A stretch of 64,000 nt of DNA from Buxus sempervirens (taxonomy: Eukaryota; Streptophyta; Magnoliopsida; Buxales; Buxaceae), in the NCBI GenBank assembly GCA_947561395.2, contig OX387182.1, positions 37,441,949 through 37,505,948 on the forward strand. Reading direction: 5' to 3'. The position numbers were made by a program, and so were the translations under genes. Below the pieces are notes generated by a model. The model was not told where the DNA came from. It ran no database searches and saw nothing but the letters and a program-made list of their open reading frames with translations. This document shows, piece by piece, positions 30,280 to 41,794 of this stretch; position 1 is the first letter of the stretch, and each line of letters starts with the position of its first letter.

Positions 30280-30985
30280 GAAAAGGATCTGAAATTCAAA
30301 GGCTTTCAGAGGCCCAGGGATATTTTTGGGAAAAGTCTGAAATTCAAAAGCTTTCAGAGGCTCAGGGATATTTTTGGGAAAAGTCTGAAATTCAAAGGCT
30401 TTCAAAGGCCCAGGGATATTTTTTTGCAAAAGGTTTGAAATTCAAAGGCTTTCAGAGGCCCAGGGGTATTTTTGAAAAAGGTATGAAATTCAAAGGCTTT
30501 CAGAGGCCAAGAGATTTTTGAGAAAGGTCTAAAATTCAAAGGCTTTCAGAGGCCCAGAGATTTTTGAAAAAGGTCTGAAATTCAAAGGCTTTCAGAGGCC
30601 CAAAGGAAAAAGTCTGAAATTCAAAGGCTTTTAGAGGCCCAAGGAAAAAGATATGAAATTCAAAGGCTTTCAGAGGCCCAAAGGAGAAAGATCTGAAATT
30701 CAAAGGCTTTCAGAGGCCCAAAGGAGAAAAAAGTCTGAAATTCAAAGGCTTTCAGAGGCCCAAAGGAGAAAAAAGTCTGAAATTCAAAGGCTTTCAGAGG
30801 CCCAAAGGAGAAAAAAATTCTGAAATTCAAAGGCTTTCAGAGGCCCAAAGGAGAAAAAGTCTGAAATTCAAAGGCTTTCAGAGGCCTAGGGATATTTTTG
30901 AAAAAGGTCTAAAATTCAAAGGCTTTCAGAGGCCCAAAGATTTTTGAGAAAAAGTCTGAAATTCAAAGGCTTTCAGAGGCCCAAA
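30280..30985. repeat. Tandem repeat, 16 copies, 38-50 bp units
   Basis: Sixteen copies of a core AATTCAAAGGCTTTCAGAGG with starts near 30293, 30341, 30389, 30439, 30487, 30533, 30579, 30619, 30657, 30697, 30739, 30781, 30823, 30865, 30913 and 30961. Two length classes occur: 46-50 bp with GGGATATTTTTG-type linkers at both ends of the array and 38-42 bp with AAAGGAGAAAAA linkers in the middle. The plus-strand open frame over the first copies is a by-product of 48-bp spacing. Confidence 0.92.
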
Positions 30986-31140
30986 AGATTTTTTTTTCAC
31001 ATTTTTTATTTATTTATTTATTTTTTGAAGCATTTTATTCAAACTCATTTTCCTTTATCATAATTTAAAGGTTAAAGGAACAGGATTTAGTGGGAAAAAT
31101 TGATTAAAATTGAATTGTCCGCGAAAACCGCATATACAGT

Positions 31141-31256
31141 ACGGTCCGGCCTTGTCCGCATTTAAATTACAAGCAAGCCATGACCGTATAGTTAATACGG
31201 GCGAGCCCAACCCATATAACCAATACGGGCGAACCCAGCCTGTGTAATAAATGCGG
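31141..31256. repeat. 28-bp palindrome array in the element leader
   Basis: Four units at exact 28-bp steps (31141, 31169, 31197, 31225), then GCGG at 31253. Arms are ACGG/ACGGGC and CCG or worn versions; the middle units are partly degenerate. Same period as in the LTR U3 arrays, but here it lies between the primer binding site and gag. No convincing TATA box is seen next to it. Confidence 0.75.
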
Positions 31257-32496
31257 TTTATGGAGCTCTTTTATGTTTTTTTTAGTTTTTTAGATGATTT
31301 GATCACTTTGATTGCTCATCCAAACATACGGTTCACCTTTGCTAGGCTTCTAAACTGTCTCAAAGTGGACTTTGACCTATTTGCAAAAATACATGTTTAG
31401 GAAGGCACATGTTCCCTCCCAATTTGACACCATATTCAAGAATTTGGAACCCTTTGGTTGCCTCTTGTATGAACATTGGGTAGGATTAATTCTGAACAGA
31501 GTTAAAAACTCTTCCTATGGGCTACACCAATTTTAGGATACATGCCTATTTGGGACCAATTTTATCCCAAACCGATGGACAACATGACACCCCTAAGACA
31601 TGAAAATAATGCAAAAGTTAGGGTTACCTTGTTACCTTATTTACCTTCAATATGGCATCCGCATTATACCTTGGCTTGTGAGCCATGCAAACGGCCTTCC
31701 CACAATTACAAACCCATATCCCCACGTAATTGTGTATATTTTAGCCAAAAACGTGTATCTCCACCTTCAAGCGTAGGGGTTTTGGGTTTTGGCATAATGA
31801 CAACTTAGCACTCAAGCCTAGTGATGACCAGAATCGAATCACAGATCCACGTTATCATCACATCATTGGCCCAAAGTTCTAAGGTGAATGTTTTCACTTT
31901 CGCTTTTCGAAGTATCGACCTCGTTGCGCCAAGCTACACACATTCGGGTTTAACTTCCTATAGGTTATGGGTAGGCTGTGTAAAAAAAATAAAATGTGCA
32001 CAGTGCATTGTAAAAATTGGGTGCATTCACAACGTCCCAAACCCTTGCCACTCTTTTTGTAGCTATGCATATACAAACCAAGGCATAATAGGAAAGCATA
32101 TTTAAAGTAAACAAATTACACAAAACAGTCCTATAGCACCTAAACATGCTCACAAGAATCACCCAAACATGCAAACATATGACCATGTTATACCACCCAA
32201 ACACATCATAGAGATCATGTTGAAAATTAAAAAATGCTATTATAAAAATACAGCAAGAAATCAGCACAGTTTAGCAAAACGAACCTCCCCTACGCATGTT
32301 TCTAGAAACAATCCTATAAATCAGAATTAAGCATGTTTCTACCCCATGAATTCTTAAGTAATAAATCAAATTTAAAACATACCAAGCATGCTTAAGAACA
32401 CAAAATAGCAAGCATAACCATAGAACATATCAAACATGCTAAAAACACAAAAGAGCAAGCAAAACAAAAACATCAAAAACCAAAAGGTTAAAATCC

Positions 32497-32517
32497 ACGT
32501 CTCCAGCAGAGTTGCCA
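32497..32517 (-). other. Primer binding site, Ogre-like
   Basis: On the minus strand TGGCAACTCTGCTGGAG lies two bases after the 5' LTR end (32520). It closely resembles the TGGCGACTCTGCTGGGG primer site known in Ogre-type elements, complementary to a tRNA-Arg 3' end. Confidence 0.75.
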
Positions 32518-32519
32518 GT

Positions 32520-34332
32520 TGTGAGATATGGAAAAATCAATTCAATGAGTTCCTAAATCATTACGCGGGATTGGTTAAAAACACAGAGTCGCCACCATTC
32601 TGTTTAGGTGTGAATGGACACCAAAATCTCAAATAAGCACAAAAAGGCAAATTTAGGGTAAAAATAACCCTATAAAAAAAACAACCAGAGATGGGTAAGG
32701 GGATTAGGTTATGAACAGGGGAAGGTGTTAGGCACCCCTATTCATCCACACAAGGTGGTTGCAAGGCATTGTTCATGTTAAAATAAAGGAAAAAGGGCTT
32801 GCTACAAAAATCATGAAAAATCATAAAAAAAAAAAGACAAAAGTGTATGGTTTTTTCATACGAATAGCCTGATTGATTCAGAACTTTCAAATATGATCAT
32901 ACCATTCCTAGGGTTTCATGATTAAAATAAAATTGAGATAAAATCAAATAAAACCAATCTAAAGTGAAAATTTCAAAAATCTGGCTTCAAGTTAAATTCT
33001 AGAAATCTAGAAAAATATGATTTTTATAAAATATTGCAGAATTGAACTTGAACAGTCCAGGACATAAGTATAGCCCATATTTCACATTAAATCAAGAAAT
33101 CAAAACAAAAAATACCCACATTGATGAAGAACATCAAAAGGGGAGAACTTAGACCGTAGGGTCTTCTCTCAAAAGTGAAAAACGATTCAAAAACCACTTC
33201 ATGAAACCCTAGAAGTTACTTTCAGGCTTCTGAATCCGGATCTCTCATATTGATCATGATGGATCCATGATCTTAGCCTAATATCACAAAAATCACGAAA
33301 ACAGTATTGTAGGTGCAAAAGTGGTGAAAATCTCAATTTTAGGAGAAAAAAAGGATTTCATGCTATAAACATCATAAGCATCATAGGATTCATTCAGATT
33401 CAACTCGAAATCATTAAAACATTAGCATGATATTCAAAGCAGCCACATCTCACAGATTATAGCACATGGGGGTCTACCCTACGGATCCACCTGTTCTTTT
33501 TTCCCATAGCTCTCTCTTCACGTTTTACGGCTAGAGAGGATTCTTGAGGTACATAGAGATAGGTTTGGGTATACAAACACAATCAAAGGCCTTATTCTGA
33601 AAAAAATGAGAAAAACAGATATGAGGTTCTATTCTAAGGATCCACCTGTTCTCTTTTCCCCTAGCTCTCTCTTCATGTTTTACGGCTAGAGAGACTTTTG
33701 AGGTTCTTAGAGGCAGGTTTAGGAATACAAGATAAAAGGAGGCCTTATTCTACAGCAATGGAGAAGATCCTATTACTTCTAAAATTGAAGACAGAAAATA
33801 AAAAGGAAAAGGGACTTACCTGGATTGAGCAAGCAAAGCAGCAGGGATTCCTCTCTTCTCTTGGAGCTCCTTAGACTTCAAATTTTCGTGGCCCTTTGCT
33901 TAAGGATCTCACCTCTATTTATAAGCAAACCCAGGGGCATGACTGGTCCAGAGGGATATACCAGGATCCCACAAGATTGGGTTAAAAATAGGGATAATGC
34001 CCATCCATGGCAAACAAGGATATTTCGAACGAATAAATAAACAAATTCGCTCACCAAGAGATATATTTGGATGAAGATAAGGCTTAGAAATCGAGCAAAG
34101 ATCAAATTCGCACAAATCTAATGCGCTCGTAAATGTATTGCGGGCAAGTGGTGTCCGTATTTGCATTACGGGCGCTGCGTGCCAGTATACAAATTTCGAG
34201 AGCGGCCAGCCCGCAAATATAATACGGGCAATGCTTAAATTGTTGAATTTCATGCATTTTTGGCCTGTTTTAAATCCCAATTACATGTTTTCATTATTTT
34301 CTCATTTTGTAGTGCGATTTGGGGCATCTACA
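32520..34332 (-). mobile_element. 5' LTR of the minus-strand Tat-like element
   Basis: On the minus strand it begins TGTAGATGCCCC (34332) and ends CCATATCTCACA (32520), 1813 bp. Parts, in transcription order: a 28-bp palindrome array (34140-34232), TATA box (CTTATAAATAG, 33915-33925), splice donor CAGGTAAGTCCC (33812-33822), a doubled leader block around CTAGCCGTAAAACGTGAAG (about 33500-33700), a GGTGTTAGGCACC block (about 32720-32740) and the shared end with GGTGGCGACTCTG. The last part adjoins the primer site. The 21029 LTR is a close relative. Confidence 0.88.
34140..34232 (-). repeat. 28-bp palindrome array in 5' LTR U3
   Basis: Units at 34140, 34168 and 34196 with the start of a fourth at 34224, exactly 28 bp apart. 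Arms GCGGGC/ACGGGC and GTCCGTA or related. It lies about 220 bp upstream of the TATA box on the minus strand. Confidence 0.8.
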
Positions 34333-35075
34333 CATTTCATCTAAATCAATTCTTCACTTTTATATTTCTATAAATTATTATTTAACTCTTCTTGAAGTCA
34401 ATCTATATTTAATCTTTCTAATTTATTAAAGCTACTATTTAAATTTCTAATTACACAAAATTAATATTACTTATCTAATTACTAATATATCTTTGGATTA
34501 TAATGTTAATCCCCCAATACCTAGATTAAATCTTTATTTCTCAATATGTTTAGGTTTGTTTAATTTATTTTCTAAATATTTAGATTTATTTTATTATATT
34601 ATTATTATATTCAAAAATTGAAGATTTACATGCCACATTCACGTTGGTGTGGCCAATTTGGCCTGCCATGCGTGAAACCCACATGACTTTTCCATTCCGG
34701 CTTGGGGGAGTGCATTATATTTTTTTGCTGGATTAAGGAATTTCACAAAATGGATGAAACTCTCTTTTCAAAAAGAGTTTTAACCCACTTTGCTAAAGGA
34801 CATTTTCTGAAAGGAGAAGGCTAAGAGGAGGGAATCTAGTAATAATGAACAGACAGTCAGAGCTGAAAGGAGGGACTTTGACAATAATGCATCATCGACC
34901 TTAGGCTTGCCAAGAATTGAAGCAAATTAAAGCGGGCTATTACTCCTCTTCTGCACCCACTTGTCGAGCTTTTGTCCAATTTGCTAAATGAGAGCTTTTC
35001 AAATCAATGCAACAAAACCCTGGGTGTCAAAGCTATTGTTCCTACAATCTAAATGAATTCTAAGAATATTTCATG
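34333..35075. other. AT-rich stretch, then unassigned sequence left of the fossil gag
   Basis: 34333-34630 is very AT-rich with no coding. 34630-35075 has mixed composition and would be expected to hold worn gag, but I cannot recognise the gag core there. Confidence 0.35.
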
Positions 35076-36572
35076 GGGTTCTATAGGCATAGCACCAATT
35101 GTTGCTGGGATCTATACTACGATATTCAAGACTTAATTGGAAGCATACGCTTGGTGATTGATAATTTGACCCAACAGGCTAAATCATGATGAGATGTGGC
35201 TAGCAACCCTTACTCGGTAGTAGCCAAGCCTTCTCAAGCAAGACTATGGATGTGATAGTAGAAGAGGGCCCTGAGTTCAACCCATCTCAATTAATAGCAC
35301 TCCCTTGCGGCATGTACTGGTATATTTTTCTGAAATAGCTCAGGCATCGACAGTGAGTATCATCACAGAAAAAAAAATCAGACCAGTAAGTTATTTGGCT
35401 AATACTACTTCTCCTAGTGCCGTTATATCCCACTAAAGTCACCAATAACTTGCCTATTATCATAGTTATTACTTGATCTGGCTAGCCAACCCTCATTTTT
35501 GCCTTGCCACATACTCCATCAACCCCAACTCCATCATCTCCTCTACTCTCCACCTATGCACCACTAATGCATTGTCCATCATCATCACCAACCTCTCATC
35601 AAGTCCAAACAATCTTCTCATAATAAACCTCTCCACCTTTGCAATCACCACGGCTCCACCCATTAAGACAAACCACCATTTTCTAATCATCAAACACACG
35701 TACTACTCCCTCCTTGCCTCCTCCATATAACTTTGTATCCATGACTTGTAAAGTCAATCCTTCCACCCTCAGGGTGCAACCATCCTTCCCAATGATTGAT
35801 TTCCTCAGGATCACCCGTTCTAGCTATTATATGGAGATTGAGTAGGCAAAGCCACAAGAGAAGGAATGTGAGATCGAGGGAGAGAAGAGGAGGAAGGAGA
35901 AAAGAAAGACTATTCTAGAAGAAGAGACAAGGGTGTTAGCACCTAGGAAACAGATTAGGCCATCTAAAGAAGAGGCTGTGGACATGGAAAATTCTAAACG
36001 CATTTGAGTATTGCTTCTTGCACTAGCCCAATCGGGTCCTAGCCTAAATCTCCATTCTCCAATTGTTTCTTGACATCCGAAAAGCACAAACATTACTTGC
36101 TCAAAGTCCTTAATAATGCACATGTTCCTAAGACAAGTTGGCCTAAGTACTTTGGGGAAGATCGTAGAACAGATTATGGCACCCAATGCCATTACATTCA
36201 TAGATATGAGGAACCAAATATAAATCATTGAGGCCCTATTCATCTCTGTGAAGGAATAGGGAAATAATAACGATATGGGTCTTAATTAACAACAGATTGG
36301 TGATTAACATATGCCCAATCCTACTCTAGCCAAGCTACGCATCGTCCTGTCATGTATCAAGTCAAGTAGATGCGTGGTTAAGTCATTTGAGAACTTTGTA
36401 TCGATCTCTATGGTGAGATTGAAATGACTGTCATTATTGCCGAGCAGCCCTTCACACTGACCTTTGAATTGCTAGATATCCTTATGTCTTTCAATCTTAT
36501 GTTAGGATGACTTTTGTTGCATATGGTAGGTACAGTGGCCTCTTTACTGCATCAAAAGGAGAAATTCATATT
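35076..36572 (+). pseudogene. Worn gag end and gag-protease linker (fossil)
   Basis: One frame near 35078-35160 reads YRHSTNCCWDLYYDIQDLIG, matching the end of the Tat gag zinc-knuckle region (compare KCWPLKHAIQDLLD in the minus-strand element). EGPEFNPSQLIAL follows near 35265-35310, matching FDPSQLIAQIG. A Ser/Pro/Ile-rich linker and a Lys/Glu-rich segment (EEETRVLAPRKQ, 35917-35952) lead to the protease. Near 36400 begin GEIEMTVIIAEQPFTLTFEL and LDILMSFNLML, recognisable as the protease flap region. Numerous breaks. Confidence 0.6.
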
Positions 36573-36577
36573 AGGAC

Positions 36578-38027
36578 TGTGAGACCGTGGCCCTCGGGTC
36601 GGTCGGACCATCAAACCATTTCGGGTTTTTGGAGTCGCCGCTATCCGTTGGGTTAAGAGTATGGATAGTTACCATAAATCATATAGATAAGACAAACCGG
36701 TCTAACCAAAAGATTGGTCAGGAGGTTCAATTAAGTGATTGGGAAGTTGTTAGGCACCCAACCACTTCCGGTTTAGTGAATCAGTTACCCTTTTTAAATT
36801 TCACCCAAAATAAATTCATAAAAAGGACAAAATTATGGCCCAAAAAAAAAAAAAAAAAACTAGAATAAAACAAAAATGTGGGATTATTAGGATTTGACCC
36901 AAATAAATAATGATCAAATGGATCATTAATCCTAATCCCTTGAAAAATATCTAAAAATTAGGCTTTCCAAATACAAGCTTTATCATGATATTTAAAAAAT
37001 AAATAAATAATTCTTTCATTTGGGTTTAAGTCACTTGGCCGTTACAATGGAATTTAGTAGAAGCCTTGGTGACGTTGAACCATAAATAAATAAATAAATA
37101 ATTTAGTTTATCCTATTTAAAACAAATCCATGAAATGATAACACGTTAAAACCAACTATAAAAGAGATAAAAATAAACTATTCATAACCTATTAAAGGAC
37201 AAAAGAACAAATCCTAAAATCAAAGCACGACAATATATTACCTAAAAAAACTAAATCTAGAAAAATCCGATCAAAGCAATCTCACAGAGACACAAAATGA
37301 CCCAATTTAACCGCAATCAATAAATAAAAAACTATTCTATCTATTCATTACTCATGCATAGCGAAGCAAAAGCTAACGCCCTGTGAATAATCACTATTCA
37401 ATCTCTTCGTACTATTCAAAAAGCATAAAGCAACTATGCAACACTGTTCAAGAAGGAATAAAAACTATTCACTATCTGCCAAGCACGTCTAGAGTTTTGA
37501 ATAAAGTCTATTCATGCACGGGGGATGATCAACTAATAAAATATACCACTGTGATTTCCCCAACGTGTGGCCTTTTCTTCTTAATCGTCCCTCCTTTGAT
37601 GCCTTCCACTGTTCGTCTCTTGTGCTTTCTCCCAACGTTCTATCCCCTCTTCAACTCTCACAATGCTTTTTGTTCTCTTTTTTTCCTCCTCTTTGTCTTT
37701 CAACGATGCCTCCAACTCTCACAATGCTTCCCTATTTATAGAGGAAAAGGGAGGTCCTCTCACTCATCAGGAAGGAAACAACCTGATAAGTGAAAGAGAC
37801 TCTGTTTATCCATTATATGAACCCTTCTCTTATTAGGGAAGGATTCATTTTAATAGGTAACCATAAACCTCACAATCCTTTATCTCTTTTATCCCATGTG
37901 CTTCACACTCTTCTTCACATTTTCCTCACTTCCTTTTTTTTAAAAAAAAAAAGAGAGACCGGGTTCACCCAAGTTAGGTTTGGTCCATCTATTCCCTTGT
38001 GATCCAACCCAAATTGGGGTGTCTACA
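36578..38027 (-). mobile_element. Solo LTR, 1450 bp, TSD AGGAC
   Basis: Left end TGTGAGACC (36578), right end GGTGTCTACA (38027), identical AGGAC flanks at 36573-36577 and 38028-38032. Transcription direction is minus: TATA box CTATAAATAGG at 37731-37741. Contains GGAGTCGCC and TTAGGCACCC near its minus-strand end, the shared signature of Tat-type LTRs, so it is a short Tat-type family. It splits the protease of the fossil element. No internal region, so a solo LTR. I see no palindrome array in this one. Confidence 0.9.
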
Positions 38028-38032
38028 AGGAC

Positions 38033-38205
38033 AAAACAATCATTGTCTATGTAGGCGACGATAAAGAATTTACAAGATCAAGATTATCATTTGTTTACGT
38101 GGATATGCCGGCGTCTTTTCTTACCATTCCTTTGAGCTTGTTATAATCAATCATAGTCTAGAAGGAGTGGAAGAGTCAACAACAAAATGCTAGAGTTTGA
38201 TCAAG
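38033..38205 (+). pseudogene. Worn protease continuation (fossil)
   Basis: Between two solo LTRs. Immediately after the AGGAC duplication, words such as VYVGDDKEFTRSRLSFVYVD are readable, matching the segment that follows protease in Tat-type polyproteins. Broken. Confidence 0.6.
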
Positions 38206-38469
38206 CCTATTGTAAGACCCTCGAATTTTGAAAAAAAAATTTAAAATTAAAATTAATTAATAGGTTTAGGAAAAACTATAGAGAATTAAATTTGAGTCAA
38301 ACCATTTGGTTTAATGGGTTGGTTCGATTAGTGGGTTAAAGGGGTTTTGGTTCAATGGACCAATGGTTCATGGTTCAAGTTTAAAAAAAAAAAAAAAAAC
38401 AAAACAAATAGCAAATCTCGTTTTTTCAATTGGGGGGTTTTGGTGTTTGGGTTGTTAAGGGTTAGAAAA

Positions 38470-38780
38470 ACCGAGAAAATGAAAAAAACGCAGAAGAAAG
38501 AAGGGGGACGAAGGAAGAAGAAGAAGAATAATAATAATAAGAAAAGAGGAAGAGAAGAAAGAGGGGAGGGGTTCGTCCATACTGGTCGTTGTTAAGGGTT
38601 TGAGGAAAAACGAAAAGAGGAAGAAATCGTGGAGAGGAAAGAAGAAGAGAAGAGAGGAAGAGAAGAGAGAAGAAGAAAAGAAGGGGGCGTTCGTTGGGGG
38701 TTAGCCGCAGAGGAGAAAAAAGAAAGAAGAAGAAGAAAGGAGAAAGAGGGAAGCAAGGGGTGTTCGTCAAAGGCTATCAG
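38470..38780 (+). repeat. GA-rich polypurine stretch in LTR leader
   Basis: About 310 bp of near-pure purine (GAAGAA, GAGAGGAAG, with AATAATAAT), interrupted by GGGGTTCGTC-like words. It could form triplex or unusual DNA structure. It precedes the LTR's splice donor. Confidence 0.8.
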
Positions 38781-40488
38781 AACAGGGGAGAAAACGAGGG
38801 TTTTAGGCGTGGGATTTTGGAGAAACCAGGTAAGTAGCACGTTTTCCTCTATTTGATTGATCGTTATTGTTTTTCTAATTATTTCTGTTTGTCTATCAAT
38901 TGCTGTTGGTTGCTTTAGAAATTGGGTTGATTACTGTTGATCGATTGATATTGGTCGATTGAGCATGAGTTGATCAATTCTGTTGGGGTTTCAATGGATT
39001 TCTGTCTTGGTCTATTTCTGTTGGGTTTCGATGGATTTCTGTCTTGGCCTATTTCTGTTGGGGTTTCGATGATTTTCTGGTTGCTCAATCGCTTATTGTT
39101 GGGGTTTCGAGGGATTTCTAATTTCTGTTGTTATTTCTCTGTTGCAAAATAAAAGTTCAATCGGAGGTTGCCATATCATGTGTATTTTAGTTGGTGCTAA
39201 TAGTTAATTAGATTTTACACCGAAGGTAAATCTGGTAGCAACTCCAAATTAACACCATCAGCTGATTTCGATTGCTTTAAAGTGTAGGTTTAGATTTTAT
39301 TTTACACCTGAGTTACAACTGTAAATTACTGTTTATTTGCTAAAGGTGTTTGGGTCGTTTGGTCTAAGCAACCAAACGCATCAGTCGCTAGGCGTAGGGG
39401 GTTTCCCTGGTTAAGAACTCGATTGCTGTGGTTTGAGCATGATAATGGTTTCAGTTGGTTGAGTATGAGGTTATGTTAATTTATTGCTGTTGTTTTTTGA
39501 TAGGGGTTGAGCATGAGTCGAATCTGGTTATATAAATCAAAAAATTTGAGTTATGAAAAGGTTATACAGTTTGGCTTGTGTTGGCTGTTTACTTATTTTT
39601 CCCCTGTCAGAGTATCTTGTTTCCTGATAGAGAGCTCAGATCCTCTCTTGTATGCCCTTTGATCTATGAAGCATTAATTGATAATATTGGTTATTCGAAT
39701 CTGCAAGCAACTGATTGTAGGAAAATACCTAAGGTAGTTGCTGTTGGTGTAATTAGTAAAGTAATTGTTAGTAATTAGTTGCTGTTGGGGTAATTAGTTG
39801 TTGTTGGTGTAAGAATTGATTAGGAAAGTAATTTCTGTTAGGAATTGGTAACTCCATCGGTGTAGGACTATTGGTAATGAGTAAATTATTGTTGGAAAAC
39901 AACTATTAGTAATTGATTGTAGGACTGTTGGTAATGGGTAACTTCATTGCTGTTGGAAATATCTGTTATAAATTACTGTTAGGAATTGGTAGCTTCATTG
40001 ATGTTAGGAAAGTGGTAACTCCATTATTGTTAGGAATTGCTGTTAGAATTGGTGAAGCACTGTTAGGAATGGGTTAATCACTGTTAACAATTGGTTGCGA
40101 GAAGGCGCCGAGATTAATTTCTGTTAACAACTGTTAGTAACTAGGAAAGAAATTGATGCTAGTAACTATTGTTAGTAATTGGTAAATCACTGTTAGGAAT
40201 TGGTAAATTGGTTAATTAGTAATTACTATTAGTAATTGGTAAATTACTGTTCTTAAGTGCTGTTAGTGTCGAACTGTTAGTGTCGGACAGTTCGTAATTA
40301 CTGTTACTGTTCACTATTGTTTTGGCAACCAATGGTTGGTTATTTGAAAGAAAATTTGTGGATGGCAGTAATGCCAAGGGTGAAAATATGTATTGTGGAT
40401 TCTATAACATTAGTGGTGATAGTGGTGATTTTAAATTGAAGCTGAGGCTTCCTTTTAGTCTAAGAAAGGGCCGAGGGCCTATGGTTGG

Positions 40489-40790
40489 ATGTTCTGTGGA
40501 CTGGGATTGCGGTTCACCTCAGCTGGGGATCGTGAACTAGTGTTCACCCTAGCGGGGGATTGTGAATCTGCATCCACCACAAACATGGGTATTTGTGGAC
40601 TGGGATTGCTGTTCACCTCAGTTGGGGATCGTGAACAGGTGTTCACCCTAGCGGGGGATCGTGAACACGCATCCACCACAAATCTGGATAATTGTGGATC
40701 GTGGATTGTTGTTCACCCTAATAGGGGGATCGTGAACCATCCACCACAAATATGAGTTATGTTTGTGGATCGTGAACCTAAATTCACCCC
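40489..40790 (+). repeat. About 100-bp tandem repeat with GTTCAC/GTGAAC palindromes
   Basis: Two full copies start near 40489 and 40593 and a shorter third near 40693. Each contains GTTCACC...GGGGATCGTGAAC, an inverted repeat, twice, and then CATCCACCACAAA. It lies in the downstream part of the 38211 LTR. Confidence 0.85.
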
Positions 40791-40919
40791 TAGAAGCTCA
40801 GAACTGTGAAATTTGTTTATCAGTAATTGATTTGTATGAGTTTATTTTATTTGTATAGAATTGTTCTTCGTATGATTTGGGAAGTGAAAGGGAATTCCAC
40901 TTGGTATAAATAGGTAGTG

Positions 40920-41065
40920 TTGAGGGGCACTCCGCTTAGCCTTGCTTCATCGGGCAGCGTAGAGAGGCACTCCGTTAACCTGGATTCGTTAGGTCGCGTA
41001 GAGGGCACTTTGCTTATTTTGATTTGTCAGGAAGCGTAGAGAAGCACTCCGCTAGACCTTGAATC
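40920..41065 (+). repeat. Repeated AGCGTAGAG...GCACTCCG words
   Basis: Four spaced copies of (A)GAGG(G)CACTCCGCT with GCGTAGAG in between, about 40-55 bp apart and worn. Same LTR as the previous repeat. Confidence 0.7.
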
Positions 41066-41794
41066 TTGGTTAGAGGGTAAAGGGTGATTATCTCGTAAAT
41101 TGGATTGATCTGCTTTTTATTTGTTTAATAGTATGATCCTGAATAGTGAAATATTGATTTAATTAAAAATGAACTGCTTCTTTGTGGTTGAATTAATTTC
41201 AGCATGAAATTGATGAGATTTGATCGTGTTATAATCGAGCATGTTATTTATATTTGAAATTGCATAAAACTGCTTCTAGCATGCATGATGCTACTTACTG
41301 AGACAATTGTCTCACGTGAGTTTTGTTTTTACCAGTTTTGTTTTCAGATCCGGCAAGTGAGACACGTAGCGGGGCAGAAGCTGAAGGTTATCCCAAATAT
41401 AGGCCAGAGGACTATTTCTACCCCGGCTAGACCCATAGAAGGCAAATTTTTTGATAGTTGTAGATCTTATTTTTGGGTATTGTATATGTTGTAAACGAGA
41501 GAGTGAGAGGGTGTGATCTTAGTAAGCTTATTTTGTTGTATATCTGGATGGTTTAGTTTTTTTGAATGCATATATAAACTGTGTTTATCAGGTGATTATC
41601 TGTGTTTGAGGGCTTAGCCCATACTCGTATGTACAGGCGTTATATAGCCGTTTTTCTGAAAAATTTTAGGATGTTATTTTTGTGTGTCTGGTTAGTTCTG
41701 AAGTTAGTTTTCACTACTTTGGGCCCTAAGCTAGCGCTCGGGAGCCACTATAAACCCGATAAGGGTGGACCTGGTTCCGAGGTGCTACACCTAT

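Larger units (their letters stand above)
30046..32496 (-). other. Long leader between primer binding site and gag
   Basis: About 2.4 kb without convincing coding. It holds the 16-copy tandem repeat (30280-30985), a 28-bp palindrome array (31141-31256) and AT-rich sequence from 31260 to 32496. Long leaders of this kind are known in Ogre-type elements. Confidence 0.65.
1..34332 (-). mobile_element. Tat/Ogre-like Ty3/gypsy LTR retrotransposon (fossil), minus strand
   Basis: Read on the minus strand the order is 5' LTR (32520-34332), primer binding site, long leader with tandem repeats, gag, protease, RT-RNase H, second RNase H-integrase, then an additional ORF in the reverse direction (808-2581). 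Protease before RT, integrase after RNase H, and two RNase H regions mark Ty3/gypsy of the Tat lineage, which includes Ogre. An antisense additional ORF downstream of integrase is a known option in that lineage. No 3' LTR is visible, so the element probably runs off the left edge. It is broken: two large LTR insertions (6775-23157 and 25331-28291) with perfect target duplications, plus a few smaller breaks, at least four in all. Long open stretches in every domain suggest moderate age, younger than the plus-strand fossil to its right. The left end is inferred. Confidence 0.82.
38211..41789 (+). mobile_element. Solo LTR, chromovirus-type, 3579 bp, TSD CCTAT
   Basis: Starts TGTAAGACCC (38211), ends GAGGTGCTACA (41789), with identical CCTAT flanks at 38206-38210 and 41790-41794. 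The leader is a long purine-rich (GAA/GAG) stretch at 38470-38780, followed by splice donor CCAGGTAAGTAG (about 38826-38837). Near the end, GCATGCATGATGCTACTTACTG, GTCTCACGTGAG and TTGTTTTCAGATCCGG are the conserved run-out seen in the other chromovirus-type LTRs, followed by the TTTGGGCCC block. Two internal tandem repeats (40489-40790, 40920-41065). Open frames inside the purine-rich leader are low-complexity and are not genes. Confidence 0.88.

Noticed and set aside
30189-30521. Plus-strand ORF with repeated EIQRLSEAQGYFW
   Set aside because: By-product of 48-bp spacing in the leader tandem repeat; the frame is lost where unit length changes.
35827-36243. Minus-strand ORF of 138 codons
   Set aside because: Lies opposite the worn gag-protease region, which is recognisable on the plus strand; no domain seen in the minus frame.
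38347-38856. Lys/Arg/Glu-rich and Ser/Phe/Leu-rich ORFs on both strands
   Set aside because: Low-complexity translation of the polypurine stretch in the 38211 LTR.
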